Part shown: one piece after another, positions 38,401 through 53,400 of the stretch
Layout: the number at the start of each line of letters is the position of its first letter
Position numbering within the stretch: position 1 is the first letter of the stretch
Source of the DNA: Dermatophagoides farinae
Taxonomy: Eukaryota > Arthropoda > Arachnida > Sarcoptiformes > Pyroglyphidae
Reading direction: 5' to 3'
Length of the DNA: 64,000 bases
Assembly (NCBI RefSeq): GCF_024713945.1
Contig: NC_134685.1
Span: forward strand, 2,661,001-2,725,000
Program-made: the position numbers and the translations under genes
Notes under the pieces: generated by a model
What the model was told of the DNA's origin: nothing
Seen by the model: only the letters and a program-made list of their open reading frames with translations
Databases searched by the model: none

Positions 38401-41400
38401 AGTTTGTGTACCTATCATCAAGGAAGGAAACCAATATCAATTTCGTGTTCGTGCTGTCAATAAAGCTGGTCCAGGTGAACCATCTGATCCTACCAAACCG
38501 GTTATAATCAAAGATCGTTTCGTAAAACCATTCATTGTTGGTGAAGGTCTCAAAAATATTGTCGTGAAAAAAGGTGCCAACATCAAGTATGACATTCAAT
38601 TCAAAGGTGAACCACCACCAGAAGTTGTTTGGGATACCAACGATAACGAACTCAAATCATCGTCACGCGTTAGCATCGAGAATACGGACAAGACCACATT
38701 GTTGATTATAAAACAAGCAGTTCGTGCTGATTCTGGCAAGTTCCGTCTTACATTGACCAATTCATCGGGAACATGTACATCAACGGCCGATGTAGTTGTA
38801 TTGGATAAGCCAAGCATGCCTCAAGGGCCATTGCTCGTCGAAGATGTTCATGCTGAACATTGTAAATTGAAATGGAAAGAACCGAAAGATGATGGTGGTA
38901 CCGATTTGAAAGGCTATCTGATCGAAAAACAGGATGTCGATTCTGGCCGTTGGATTCCATTGGCCGAAGTTGGTCCAAATGTTCGTGATTACAAATGCGA
39001 AGGACTTACCAAAGGCAAAAAATATAAATTCCGTGTCAAAGCAGTTAACAAAGAAGGTGAATCAGAACCATTAGAAACGTTGGCTCCGATTCTGGCTAAA
39101 AATCCATATGATGAACCTGGTCCGCCAGGAAAACCAGAAATTGTCGATTATGATAACACCAAAGTCGATTTGAAATGGACACCACCACAAAATGATGGTG
39201 GCCGGCCAGTAGAAAAATATATAGTCGAAATGAAAGAGAAAAATGCTCAGGATTGGCGACAAGTTGTTGTCACTGAAGGCCCAACACCGGAAGCAACTGT
39301 ACCACGATTAAAAGCCAATAGTGTGGTGCAATTTCGTGTTAGAGCAATTAACATTGCCGGCAATGGTGAACCAAGTGAACCTACTGAACCTCATCTGGTT
39401 AAACATCGAAATCTTAAACCACAAATTGATCGAACCAATTTGAAAAACATTACATTGAAAGCAGGACGATCACACAAGTTTGAAGTAGATGTGATTGGTG
39501 AACCAGCTCCAGAAATCCGATGGACATTCAAGGAAGAAAAATTGTCCGATTCTGAAAATGTAAAAATCGACACAAAAGAATATCATACCGATCTACAGCT
39601 GATGAAAATGAAACGAAAACAGACGGGAAAATATACCATCACAGCCACCAATCGCAACGGTACAGATTCAGTTACTGTCGAAGTGAATGTTTTGTCTGCA
39701 CCGGCAAACCGGAAGGTCCATTAGAAGTTGAAGACGTGCATAAAGAAGGCTGTAAACTTAAATGGAAAAAACCTAAAGATGATGGTGGCGTACCTATCGA
39801 CCATTATGAAGTGGAAAAAATGGATAAAGAAACTGGCCGTTGGACTCGAGTGGGCAAAGCTGCAGCCAACAAACCGGAAATTGAAGTGACCGGATTAACT
39901 CCAGGCCATGAATATCAATTTCGTGTGGTGGCAGTCAACGATGAAGGTGAAAGCGAACCTTTGGTTACTGATCGTGGTACCCTCGCTCGTAATCCATACG
40001 ATGAACCAGGTAAGCCTGGAACGCCTGATATTGTCGATTATGACAACACTAGCGTCGATTTAAAATGGCAACCACCAAAGAAAGATGGCGGCTCACCTAT
40101 CTTGAAATACATCATAGAAAAGAAAGAAAAAAATGCTCTACAATGGGAAAAAGCTACCGAAGTTCCTGGATCACAATTAGAAGGCAAAGTAGCCGATCTG
40201 ATCGAACGACAAGAAATGCAATTTCGTGTGGTGGCTGTAAATAAAGCTGGTCCTGGTGAACCAAGTGATGCTACAAAAATGCATACAGTCAAATTCCGCC
40301 GCCTAAAACCATACATTGATCGTACAAATCTGGAAGAGGTGATCACCATTAAACGTGGTAAACAACTGAAACTAGATGTGAATGTTCGTGGTGAGCCACC
40401 ACCAAAAATCACTTGGAAATTGGTGGAAAAAGTCATCACCAATGATCAACATTATGACATTGTCAATGTGGATTATAATACTAAATTCACAATCAACGAC
40501 AGTCAACGAATGCATACGGGTAAATATATGATTATTGCTGAAAACGAGGTTGGTCGTGATCAAGCACAAGTGGAAATATGTGTTTTAGCTGCACCATCTC
40601 GACCAAAAGGTCCATTGAAAGTGGAAAATGTTACGGCCAAAAGTGCAGATGTCAAATGGCAGAAACCTGAAGATGATGGCGGTAAACCTATCAAAGGTTA
40701 TTTGATTGAAAAATTGGATCCAAACACCGGTCAATGGGTTCCATGTGGAAAAGCCGATAAAGATGCTACCGATTTCACAGTAACTGGATTGCAGAAAGGA
40801 AAACAATATAAATTCCGTGTGAAAGCATTGAACGATGAAGGAGAATCAGAACCATTGGTCTGTACAGAACCAATCATCGCGAAAGATCCGTACGAAGTGG
40901 CCGATGCTCCAGGTCAGCCAAAGGTCGATGATTGGGACGAGAAAAAAGTCGATCTTAAATGGACACCACCGAAAAATGATGGTGGCGCTCCCATCACCGG
41001 TTACATTGTCGAAATGAAAGATAAAAATAGCACGCAATGGATACCAGTGTTGGAAACACAATCACCAGCCGCTCAAGCTACTGTTGAAGGATTAACAAAA
41101 GGCAAACAAGTTCAGTTCCGTGTGAAAGCAAAAAATAAAGCCGGTGAATCAGAACCATCACAACCATCGACTATGCATACGGTCAAAGAACGACATTTGG
41201 CACCTAAAATCAATCGAGATACATTGAAACCGATTACGATTCGATCTGGTGGTACAGCGAAATTGGACGTGGAAATCAGTGGTGAACCACCACCGGCTGT
41301 AACATGGACTTTTGATGGTAAAAAGTTATTCGATGATAACAACACAAAAATCGAGAATCCGGATTATGAATCACATCTACAAATACGTCACATGACTCGA

Positions 41401-44400
41401 GCACAAAGCGGAAAATATACCATAACGGCCGAAAATGAATCAGGAAAAGATGTGGCTGAAGTTGAAATTAAAGTTTTAGATCGGCCATCTAAGCCTGAAG
41501 GACCATTAGATGTTAGTGATGTTCATGCTGAAGGTTGTAAATTACAATGGCGACCACCCAAAGATGATGGTGGTGTTCCTATCGAAAACTATGTTGTCGA
41601 AAAGAAGGATAGCCAAACCGGAAGATGGGTACCATGTGCAAAAGTTGGGCCCAGTGACACTGAATGTAAAGTTACCGGCTTAGATCAGGGTAAAAAATAC
41701 GAGTTCCGTGTAAAAGCAGTCAATCCTGAAGGCGATTCAGATTATCTGGATACTGATCGTTCAACATTGGCGAAAAATCCATATGAAGAACCTGGACAAC
41801 CTGGGATGCCAACTATTGAAGATTGGGACAAAAATTGGGCACAATTGAAATGGGAACCACCCATCAGAGATGGTGGTGCACCCATTACCGGTTACATCAT
41901 TGAGAAAAAAGACAAATACAGTCCAGATTGGGTGCAAGCTGCAGTAATCGACGGTAATATTTGTCAAGGAAAAGTGAAAGGTTTACACGAAGGTGACAAA
42001 TACGAATTCCGTATTCGTGCAGTTAATAAAGCTGGTGCTGGAGCTCCATCCGAATCGGTTGGTCCACATTTGGCTAAAACCCGATGGTTAAAACCGCAAA
42101 TCGATCGAACAAACATGCAGCCGATAACCGTGAAAGTAGGACAAATGGTATTCATGGATGTCAATGTTATTGGTGAGCCAGCACCGAAAACTGTTTGGTC
42201 TTTCAAAGGAGAAGAATTGAAAACGAACGAAGTTTATAATATCAATGATGTCGATTACAATACTAAATTCACATTGAATCGTGCTACTCGAAAAACACGC
42301 GGTGTGTACACGTTGACTGCTAAGAATGAAGTTGGTGAAGACACTGCAGAAGTTGAGATCAAAGTTTTGGGCAAACCATCAAAACCACAAGGACCGTTAG
42401 AAGTTTCAGATGTACATAAAGAAGGCTGTACATTGAAATGGAAACCACCCGAAGATGATGGTGGATGTCCAATCGAATGTTATGAAGTGGAAAAAATGGA
42501 TGAAGAAACCGGTAGATGGGTTCCATGCGGTAAAGCCGGACCCAATGATACTAAATTGAAGGTGAATAATCTTGTACCTGGAAAGAAATACCAATTTCGT
42601 GTTCGTGCCTGTAATAAAGAAGGTGATTCCGAAGAATTGGAAACTGATACCGCTACGTTGGCTAAAAATCCATTCGATGAACCAGATAAACCCGGTAGAC
42701 CTGAACCCATTGACTGGGATTCTGATCATGTTGATCTGGCGTGGAAACCCCCCGAAAATGATGGTGGAGCTCCAATCGAGAAATATGTTGTTGAAAAACG
42801 AAAGAAAGGAACACATAAATGGCATAAAGCAAAAGAAACAAAAGGGCCAGAACCATCAGTAACAGTGGATGGACTTGAAGAAGGTGAACAATATGAATTC
42901 CGAGTTATTGCCGTCAATAAAGCTGGTCCAAGTGAACCTAGTGATCCATCAAGAACAGTGATTGCTAAACCTCGAAAGTTGGCGCCAATCATTGATCGAA
43001 CAAATCTGAAAAACATTAAAATTCGTGCCGGTCAACCGGTCAAATTTGATGTAGATGTCAAAGGAGAACCAGAACCGACAATTGAATGGTCATTCAAGGA
43101 TGAAAAACTTAAATCCGATGATCATCATAAAATTGAGAATGAACCATATCATACATTGTTCATGTTGATCAATTCAAAACGTGAAGATACTGGTATCTAT
43201 AGGATTTTGGCAAAAAACGAACATGGCACTGATGAAGCAGAAGTGGAAATAACAGTCACATCTAAACCATCGAAACCTGAAGGACCATTAGATGTAAGCG
43301 ATGTTCATGCCGAAGGTTGCAAACTAAAATGGAAAAAACCCGAGGATGATGGTGGTGAACCCATTCTCAACTATCAGATTGAAAAACAAGACACAGAAAC
43401 TGGCCGCTGGGTTCCAGTGTGCACATCACGAGAACCAGAAGCAGATATCACTGGTTTAATACCTGGTCATGAATACAAATTCCGTGTCAAAGCGGTGAAT
43501 GCTGAAGGTGAATCTGAACCATTGGAAACGGATCATGCAACTGTTGCGAAAAATCCATTCACTGAACCGGATAAACCAGGTAAACCACAAGTAGTGGATT
43601 GGGATCGTCATCATGTTGATTTGAAATGGGAATCACCGAAAGATGATGGAGGTGCACCAATTACCGGTTACATTATTGAAAAGAAAGAAAAAACCGGTAA
43701 AAATTGGAGCAAAGCATTGGTCGTTGATGGTCCAATAACTGAAGCACGTGTACCGGATCTAATCGAAGGTGTTGATTATCAATTCAGAGTCAAAGCAGTT
43801 AACAAAGCAGGTCCTGGTGGACCAAGTGATGCAAGCGAAGTAGTTACCACAAAACCAAGACATTTATTGCCTAAAATCGAACATGTTCGTGATATCACTG
43901 TACATGCTGGACAACCGATCAAATTAGATGTGAAAGTGATTGGTGAGCCACCACCGAAAACAATGTGGTATCGTGGAGATGATGATAAACCGTTATCTTC
44001 TGGCAGCGATCTCAAGATTGAAAACGAACCATATCGAACTAAATTGATGGTTCCCAATGCTAAGCGTTCGGACACCGGAATGTACAAATTGGTTGCATCG
44101 AATCCTTCTGGCACTGATGAAGCTGAAGTCAAAGTGACCGTATTGGACAAGCCTGCAGAACCAGAAGGTCCACTAGATGTTAGTGATGTTCATGCTGAAG
44201 GCTGTAAATTGAAATGGAAACCTCCCAAAGATGATGGTGGCGTTCCTATCGAAGCCTATGTTGTGGAAAAACAGGATCAAGCTACTGGAAAATGGGTTCC
44301 CGTTTGCCAGACAACAACACCAGAAGCGAATATTTCAAATTTAGAACCAGGCCATGAATATAAATTCCGTGTAAAAGCTGTGAATGCTGAAGGTGAATCT

Positions 44401-47400
44401 GCTCCGTTGGTTACTTTAGAACCAACATTGGCCAAAAATCCATATGATCCCCCCGGAGCACCAGGAACACCGAAAGTAACTGATGTGGATAAAAATCATG
44501 TCGATCTTCAATGGGAACCACCAGCCAAAGATGGTGGAGCTCCAATTTCTGGATACATTATCGAGAAAAAAGAAAAGGGCAGCGATAAATGGGTCAAAGC
44601 TTGTCAAATTCCAGGTGATGACACAAAAGCCCGTGTTCCAGATCTGGAAACTGGCCATGAATACCAATTTCGTGTAAAAGCCGTGAACAAAGCTGGACCA
44701 GGTGCACCCAGTGATGAAACGAAAATGGTTCTCGTGAAACACAAGAAATTGGCGCCAAAAATTGATCGTAAAAATCTGAGACCGATCAAAATCAAAGTTG
44801 GCCAAGAATTTGTATTCGATGCCGATGTAATTGGTGAACCAGTTCCCGAAGTTGTCTGGAAACTCAAAGATAAAATGGTTAGTGATAAAGCAAATTTGAC
44901 CATAACAAACAAACCTCATCATACACGGTTGGAATGCGATAAAGCTACACGTAAAGATGCAGGTGTTTATCATGTGATTGCCACCAACAAATGGGGTGAA
45001 GATCAGGCGGATATTGAAGTGAAAATAGTAGGAAAACCATCAAAACCAAAAGGACCACTTCAAGTGGAAGATATACGAAAAGATGGTTGTACATTAAAAT
45101 GGGAAAAACCTGATGATGACGGTGGCGAACCATTGGAAGGATATTTGGTGGAAAAATTGGATCCTGAAACTGGTTCATGGATACCGGTGGGAAAAACATT
45201 TATACCCGAAATGAATGTTAACAATTTGATGCCTGGCAAGCAATATTCATTCCGTGTGAAAGCAATCAATAAAGAAGGAGAATCTGAACCACTAGAAACA
45301 TTGTCTCCGATAATTGCAAAAGATCCATATGAAACACCTGGACAACCTGGACGGCCAGAACCAGTGGATTGGAATAAAGATCACGTGGATTTGAAATGGG
45401 AGCCACCAGCCAACGATGGTGGAGCACCGATTGAATCTTATATCATTGAGAAACGAGAACGAGGTTCAGGTAGATGGATGAAAGCAGCTGAAGTTCCTGG
45501 TGATCAAACCCGTGGTACAGCACCAAATCTGGAGGAAGGCAAAGAATACGAATTTCGTGTTACTGCCGTCAACAAAGCTGGACCCGGAGAACCATCGGAA
45601 GCATCTAAATCAGTGGTGGCAAAACCTAGATTCCGTAAGTATAAACTTTTTGATTATTAACATATTCATACTAAAACATATTTTTGTTGATAATAGTTGC
45701 GCCACGAATCGATAGAATTGCATTTAAAGATCTAACCATAAGTGCTGGTCAAAAGATATTTTACGATGTTCCTGTTATTGGTGAACCTCCACCGGAAATC
45801 ACTTGGAATATTAATGGCAAAACAATGCCCGCTGAAGGTGATACACATCACAAAATTGAAACCGAAGATTATAATACCAAATTAACGGCAAGAAATGCAA
45901 CAAGAGGCGATTCTGGTGTTTATACCATTACTGCGATTAATAGCTCTGGTAGAGATACAGTCACTGTACAAGTGACGGTCACGGATAAACCTACACCACC
46001 TGAAGGACCATTAGATGTGAAAGATGTTCATAAAGAAGGATGTAAACTAAGCTGGAAAAAACCAAAAGACGATGGTGGATTGCCTCTCGAAGGATATCTT
46101 GTTGAAAAAATGGACACTGATTCTGGATTATGGGTGCCCATCGGTAAAACTAAAGGCACCAATATGGATGTAAACGGACTAGTACCTGGAAAAGAATACA
46201 AATTCCGTGTATCTGCTGTCAACAAAGAAGGCGAATCTGAACCATTGGAAACATTGAAACCAATCATTGCTAAAAATCCATTCGATGAACCAGGTCAAAC
46301 GGGAAAACCACAGGTTACTGATTGGGATAAAGATCATGCTGATCTACAATGGGAACCACCAAAAGAAGATGGTGGCGCTCCTGTCGAGAAATATATCATT
46401 GAAAAACGTGACAAACATGGTGATTGGGAGAAAGCGGCAGAAGTTCCAGGTGGTGCAAATTCTGCCACCGTTGAAGATTTGATTGAAGGACATTCATACG
46501 AATTCCGTGTAAAAGCTGTGAATAAAGCAGGACCAGGTGAACCATCCGAACCATCTGATATGATTGTGGCTAAACCACGTCGTCTTCCACCGAAAATTGA
46601 TCGTACCAATCTACAAAAGATTAAATTAAAAGCAGGTCAAGCGTTTAACTTTGACGTAAACGTTAGTGGTGAACCTGCTCCCGATACTGAATGGCGATTG
46701 AGAGATCAAACGGTGAAAAGTGTTGGCAATGTCAAAGTACAACATGAACCATACAATACAAAACTTAATGTTCGACAAGCAACACGAGCTCAATCAGGTA
46801 TCTTTACTGTGAAAGCTACCAATAAATATGGTGAAGATGAAGCTCAAGTTGAAGTTATTGTATTGGATCGTCCCTCACCTCCTGGCGGACCTCTTCGTAT
46901 TGAAGATGTTCACGCTGAAGGCGCTACACTTAAATGGCGTCCACCCGAAGATGACGGTGGCTTACCAATCGATCATTATGTTGTGGAAAAAATGGATCCA
47001 ACTACCGGTATTTGGACACCGGCTGCTGAAACTATTGGTGCAGAAACAACAGCCGATGTCAAAGGTCTCACACCAGGAAAGAAATACAAATTCCGTGTCA
47101 AAGCAGTCAATCGACAAGGAGATTCTGATCCATTGTATTCTGACAAAGATATTATCGCCAAAAATCCGTTTGATCCACCTGGACAACCAGGTAAACCAGA
47201 AATTGCTGATTATGATACAGATTTTGTTCAATTGAAATGGAAGAAACCAGAAAACGATGGTGGTGCTCCTATTACCGGTTACATCATTGAAAAGAAAGAT
47301 AAATATAGTAACGATTGGACACCAGCGGCAGAAATCGAAGGCGATGTAACCACCGGTCGTGTTAACGATCTAATTGAAGGCCAACAATATGAATTCCGTG

Positions 47401-50400
47401 TTCGTGCCGTAAACAAAGGCGGTCAAGGTGAACCATCAGATTCCACTGGACCACACATTGCTCGACCAAAGAATGCACCACCAAAGATTGATAGAAATTA
47501 TATGCGCGATATTCGTGTTAAAGCCGGTAAAAATGTTGAATTGGAAGTGCCGATTTCTGGTGAACCACCACCAAACAAAAAATGGACTGTTGATGGAATG
47601 CCCGCGCCTGATCGTTGGGTGATCACTAACGAAGATTATAAAACACATTTATCGATCAAGAATGCTGAACGTAAAGATAGCGGTCAATTGATGTTGACTG
47701 CCACCAATATTAACGGCACAGATACGGCTACCATCACATTGACTGTATTGGATGTACCTGGAGCACCAGAATCAATGCGTATCAATAATGTGACCAAAGA
47801 TGGTTGTTTCGTTTCATGGCAACCTCCAAAAGATGATGGTGGTTCAGATATTCAACACTATGTAGTGGAAAAAAGAGACATGGAAACAGGTCGTTGGACG
47901 ATGGCTGGTGAATCAACATCGCCCAGTCTTCGTGTTGATAAATTGATCGAAGGTCATGAATATTCATTCAGAGTGAAAGCTGTAAATCGTGAAGGCGAAT
48001 CTCCATGGCTAACTGGAAAAGAATCGATCATCGCTAAGAATCCATTCGATGTGGCATCCAAACCACAGGCACCACAGGTTGTCGATGTTGATGCCGATCA
48101 TGTAGATTTAGAATTCAGACCACCTCGTAATGATGGAGGCACACCAATCACAGAATACATTATCGAAAAGAAACCAAAGAAATCACCATTTTGGCAAGAA
48201 GCAGTTCGTGTGGCTGCACCTCCAAAACCAAAAGCTGGTGATGATGGCGAAGCTGCTGCCAATGTACCAATACGAACAACGGTTCCTGATCTGATCGAAG
48301 GTGAAGAATATGAATTCCGAGTAGTTGCAGTGAATAAAGCCGGTCCCAGTGATCCAAGTGATCCATCAGAAGCGGTGGTTTGTCGTCCAACCAAAGTACC
48401 GCCATCGATCGATCTAGGAGCTATGAAAGATATTTATGTGAGAGTTGGACGAGCAATCAATTTTACCGTACCTTATAAAGGAACACCATGTCCAACAGCT
48501 ACCTGGACCATTAAAGGCAAAGATGTTGTTGCTGGTGCTGATAAGCGTGTTGAATGTGAAAATATGGCTGCATCAGCTATTATCAACATTACAAATTCGG
48601 TTCGTGAAGATTCTGGTCAATACAAATTAACTTTGAAGAATCCGTATGGTGAATGTTTTGCTTCGGCCAAAGTTACCGTATTGGATCGGCCATCACCACC
48701 AGAAGGTCCATTGGAAATTAGTGAAGTTACAAAAGAATCCTGTAAACTTAAATGGCGTGTACCAAAAGATGATGGTGGTTCACAAATCATTCGATATATT
48801 TTGGAAAAAATGGACATTTCACGTGGTTCATGGACAGAATGTGGTACAAGTTCTGATTTGACATTCAAAGTAACAAAATTGGTGCATAAAAAACAATATC
48901 AATTCCGTGTGATAGCTGTCAATGAGATTGGTGAATCTGAACCATTGGAAGGATCGGATATTATAACGGCTAAAAATCAATTTGATGTTGCAGAACAACC
49001 TGGAAGGCCATTGGTAAAAGATTGGGGTCCAAATCATGTGGATTTAGAATGGAAAGCTCCAATTGATGATGGTGGTTGTCCAATTACTGGCTATTTGATT
49101 CAGAAAAAAGAGAAAAACAGTCCATTCTGGACCAAAGCTACTACGGTGCAAGGAAATCAAACTAAAGCTACAGTTCCTGATCTTCGTGAAGGTGCTGATT
49201 ATGAATTCCGTGTGATTGCATTGAATAAAGCTGGTGAATCTGAACCAAGTGAACCTAGCGATATGGTCACATGTAAACATCGTAATCTTGCACCGAAAAT
49301 TCTTACACCATTAAAAGAGATTCGAATGAAACATGGTCAAAAATTAGAGGTAACCATAGATTTTGTCGGTGCACCACCACCTGAAGTTCAATGGATTAAT
49401 TCAAAGACCGGCAAACCGATTGAATCGGATGCAAGATTAACAATTTCGAATTCAGATGACAAAACCGTTTTGAGCATTGTCGATACAAAACGTGATGATA
49501 GTGGTGAATATAAACTTAAATTGACCAATGTAAATGGTAGTTGTGAAGGTGTATTGCCCATTGTCATTATGGATAAACCATCACCACCAGAAGGACCATT
49601 AGAAGTGATGAATGTTGATAAAGATAATATGGACCTGAAATGGCGACCACCTAAAGATGATGGAGGATGTCCACTGGTTGGATATGTGATTGAGAAACGT
49701 GATAAAACGGCTGGTGGTCACTGGGTTCCTGCCTTGATTAATGTTCCAGCTACAGCTACCCATGCTAATGTACCAAAATTGATTGAAGGTCATGAATATG
49801 AATTCCGTATTATGGCCGAGAATTCACAAGGTTTATCAGAACCATTAAAAACTGATAGACCGATCAAAGCGAAAGCTCAATTTACTGTACCTGATCGTCC
49901 TGGACAACCGGAACTGGTGGATTCGGATAGAACATTCATAACAATCAAATGGGCACCACCACGTTCAGATGGTGGATCACCCATTACTGGTTATGATGTT
50001 GAACGTCGTGATATTAAATCTGGTCGTTGGATTAAAGTCAATAAATTCCCGGTGGTTGGAGAACGTACCTATACTGATGATACAGTTACTGATGGTCATA
50101 TTTATGAATATCGAGTTGTGGCCATTAATCGTGTTGGACCAAGTGAACCAAGTGCGCCATCAAAACAATTGGTTGCAAAACCATTGAAAGAAGCACCTCG
50201 ATTAGATTTAGATGGTTTGAGAGGCAAAACAATTCGTGTACGTGCAGGTGATCCATTGGAAATTGTCATTCCAATGAACGGTGCACCTACGCCCACTGTT
50301 GAATGGCAGATCAATGGACAGCCAATGAAACCGACAAACCGTATTGAAACAAAAACCAAAGATGAATTAACATGGCTCAAGATTCCAGTCTCGCAACGAA

Positions 50401-53400
50401 CCGATTCTGGAACCTATAAAATTATTGCCAAAAATCCCTATGGTGAAGATTCAGCCAACATTGAAGTTTTGGTCTATTCAGCTCCATCACCACCTCGTGG
50501 ACCATTGGAACATTCAAACATTACAGCTCAATCAGTACAATTGTCTTGGCGAAAACCAGAAGACGATGGTGGTGCTGAAATAATTGGCTATTCAATGGAA
50601 AAATGTGTGTTTGGTAGTGATGTATGGCTACCAGCTGGTTATTCATCGTCGACTACATTCACTGTAAAAAATCTAGATGAAGGCAAACAATACAAATTCC
50701 GTGTTCGAGCCGAGAACATGCATGGTATATCTGAACCATTGGAAAGTGCCAAACCTATAACAGCGAAAAATCAATTCGACACTCCAGATGCTCCTGGTCA
50801 ACCACAAATTCTTGATTATGGACCTTCATTTGCTCAACTCAAATGGACAGCTCCATTATCGGATGGTGGACGTCCAATCCAAGGTTATATTGTTGAGAAA
50901 CGAGAAAAAAATCAAACCGATTGGACTGCAGTCAATATGAATCCGACACCTGGCACAGAATTCACAGTGAACAATTTGACCGAAGGTCGATCCTATGAAT
51001 TTCGTGTTATTGCTGTGAATGAAGGTGGCAAAGGTAAACCATCGAAACCATCTGCTATGATGACTGCAAAAGAAAGGAAATATCCACCCGAAGCTCCTGA
51101 TATGCCACGTGTTGACAAAATTACCAAAGATTCTGTCACGTTGACTTGGCGAAAACCATTCAATGATGGTGGATCAAAAATCACTGGTTACATTGTTCAA
51201 AAACGACCGAAAAATGGCAAAGATTGGGAGAATGCAACCAAATATCCATGTCCAGATACACGATTCACTGTACCGAATCTAACCGAAGGTGATGAATATG
51301 AATTCCGTATTATCGCCGTGAATGATCAAGGTGAATCACCACCAAGTAAACCTTGTCCAATGGTTCGTGTGGAAGAACAACCAAACAAACCTTGTATTGA
51401 TGTTGGCGCCGTCAAAGATATCACCGTCAAAGCTGGCCAAGATTTTACCATCGATGTTCCGTTCACTGGTTTTCCACGTCCAACAGCAACATGGTCTAGT
51501 AATGATATTGAAATTCTTGATACTGATTCTCGTTTCACATTTGGGTTGACCGATACGAATGCTACATTGGCATGTAAGAATGCTAAACGAGAATATACTG
51601 GTAAATATACGATCATGTTGAAGAATCCATCTGGTTTCGATACTTGTACCTGTAATGTTAAAGTTTTGGATCGTCCTAAACCGCCAACAAATTTCTTCTG
51701 TGAAGAAGTAGATGGAGAATCATTGACATTAAAATGGTCACCACCAAAAGATGATGGTGGATCTGAAGTTACAAATTATGTTCTCGAAAAACGTGAAGCT
51801 GGTACATCAACATGGACTAAAGTTAGCAGTTTTGTTCATGGAACTGCATTCCGTGTCAAAAATCTTACTATTGGTCGTGCCTATGATTTCCGTGTTGCTG
51901 CCGAAAATCAATATGGATTGTCTGATTTCACTGTCACTGATGAACCGATAACAGCTCGATATGCTTTTTCGACGCCATCAGCACCTGGTGCACCAAGAGC
52001 TGTGGACACTACACCCGATTCAATAACATTGACATGGACTCGGCCAAGAAATGATGGTGGATCACCAATTACTGGTTATGTGCTTGAAAAACGTAAAGTT
52101 GGTGATACACAATGGGCCAAAGCAACCGGTGCTATTAATCAGGTGAATGAAACAACATTCAAAGTCCATGGTTTGAAAGCCAATGAAGAGTATGAATTCC
52201 GTGTGGCCGCTGTCAATCTAGCTGGACGTGGTGATTATAGTGAAGCAAGTGAACGTATCACTGCCCGTTATCCACCATCACCACCACGAATTAATGCCGA
52301 TTTCCGTTTGAAAGATATTGTTGTGCGTGCTGGTGAAACATTCCAGCTAACCGTTCCCATCATTGGATCGCCAACACCAACAGCTGAATGGTTTATGAAT
52401 GAAAAACTTATTCAACCAGATGATCGAATGTATTCAGAAGTGAATGCAGAATTTACCGTATTGTTGAACAAAAAAGCCAAACGTGAAGACACTGGTCGAT
52501 ATACGATCAAATTAACAAATTCAGAAGGAAGCGATTCAGCATCGTGTCGTGTGTTGGTTGTCGATGTTCCTGGCCCACCACAAGGTCCATTGGAAATGTC
52601 CGATGTTACACCCGAATCATTATCTATTCGATGGTCACCTCCATTGGATGATGGTGGTTCACCAATTACCAACTACATACTTGAACGTCAAGATCAGGCT
52701 GGCAGTAAACAATGGATTCGATGCAGTGCTTTCATTCGTAACTGTCATTTCGAAGTGATGGGCTTAGAAGCCAATCATCTTTATCATTTTCGTGTTCGAG
52801 CTGAAAATCAATATGGTGCTGGTGAAGCTATTCAAACCGATAAACCGGTGAAAGCTTGCTTCCCATTCACGGTGCCTGATCCACCAGGAAAACCAAACGT
52901 AATGGATACAGATCGAAATAAAGTTCGTCTTTCATGGGAAAGACCACTCAAAGATGGTGGATCCAAGATTCAAGGCTATACCGTTGAATATATGGATCCA
53001 ATCGATGGACGATGGATGACAGCCAATATTGAACTGATCAAAGGAACCACCTATACAGTCACCGGTTTGATTAACGATCGTGAATATGAATTCCGTGTGA
53101 AAGCGAAAAATGCAGCTGGTTATTCGAAACCAAGTCCTAGTTCCGGTTTGATTTCGATGAAAGGCAAAATTGGGGTACCATCAGCACCCCGTGATTTACG
53201 TGTTGTGAAAGTTGGACGAAATTATGTCGATCTAAAGTGGGAACCACCACGATCAGAAGGTGGATCCAGAATTACTGGTTATCTCGTCGAACGAAAAGAA
53301 GTGGGTGGTTCACATTGGTACAAAGTTAACGAATATGGTGCTCTCGACTGTCAATACACTGTGCTCAATTTACCTGAACATTCGGAATACGAATTCCGTG

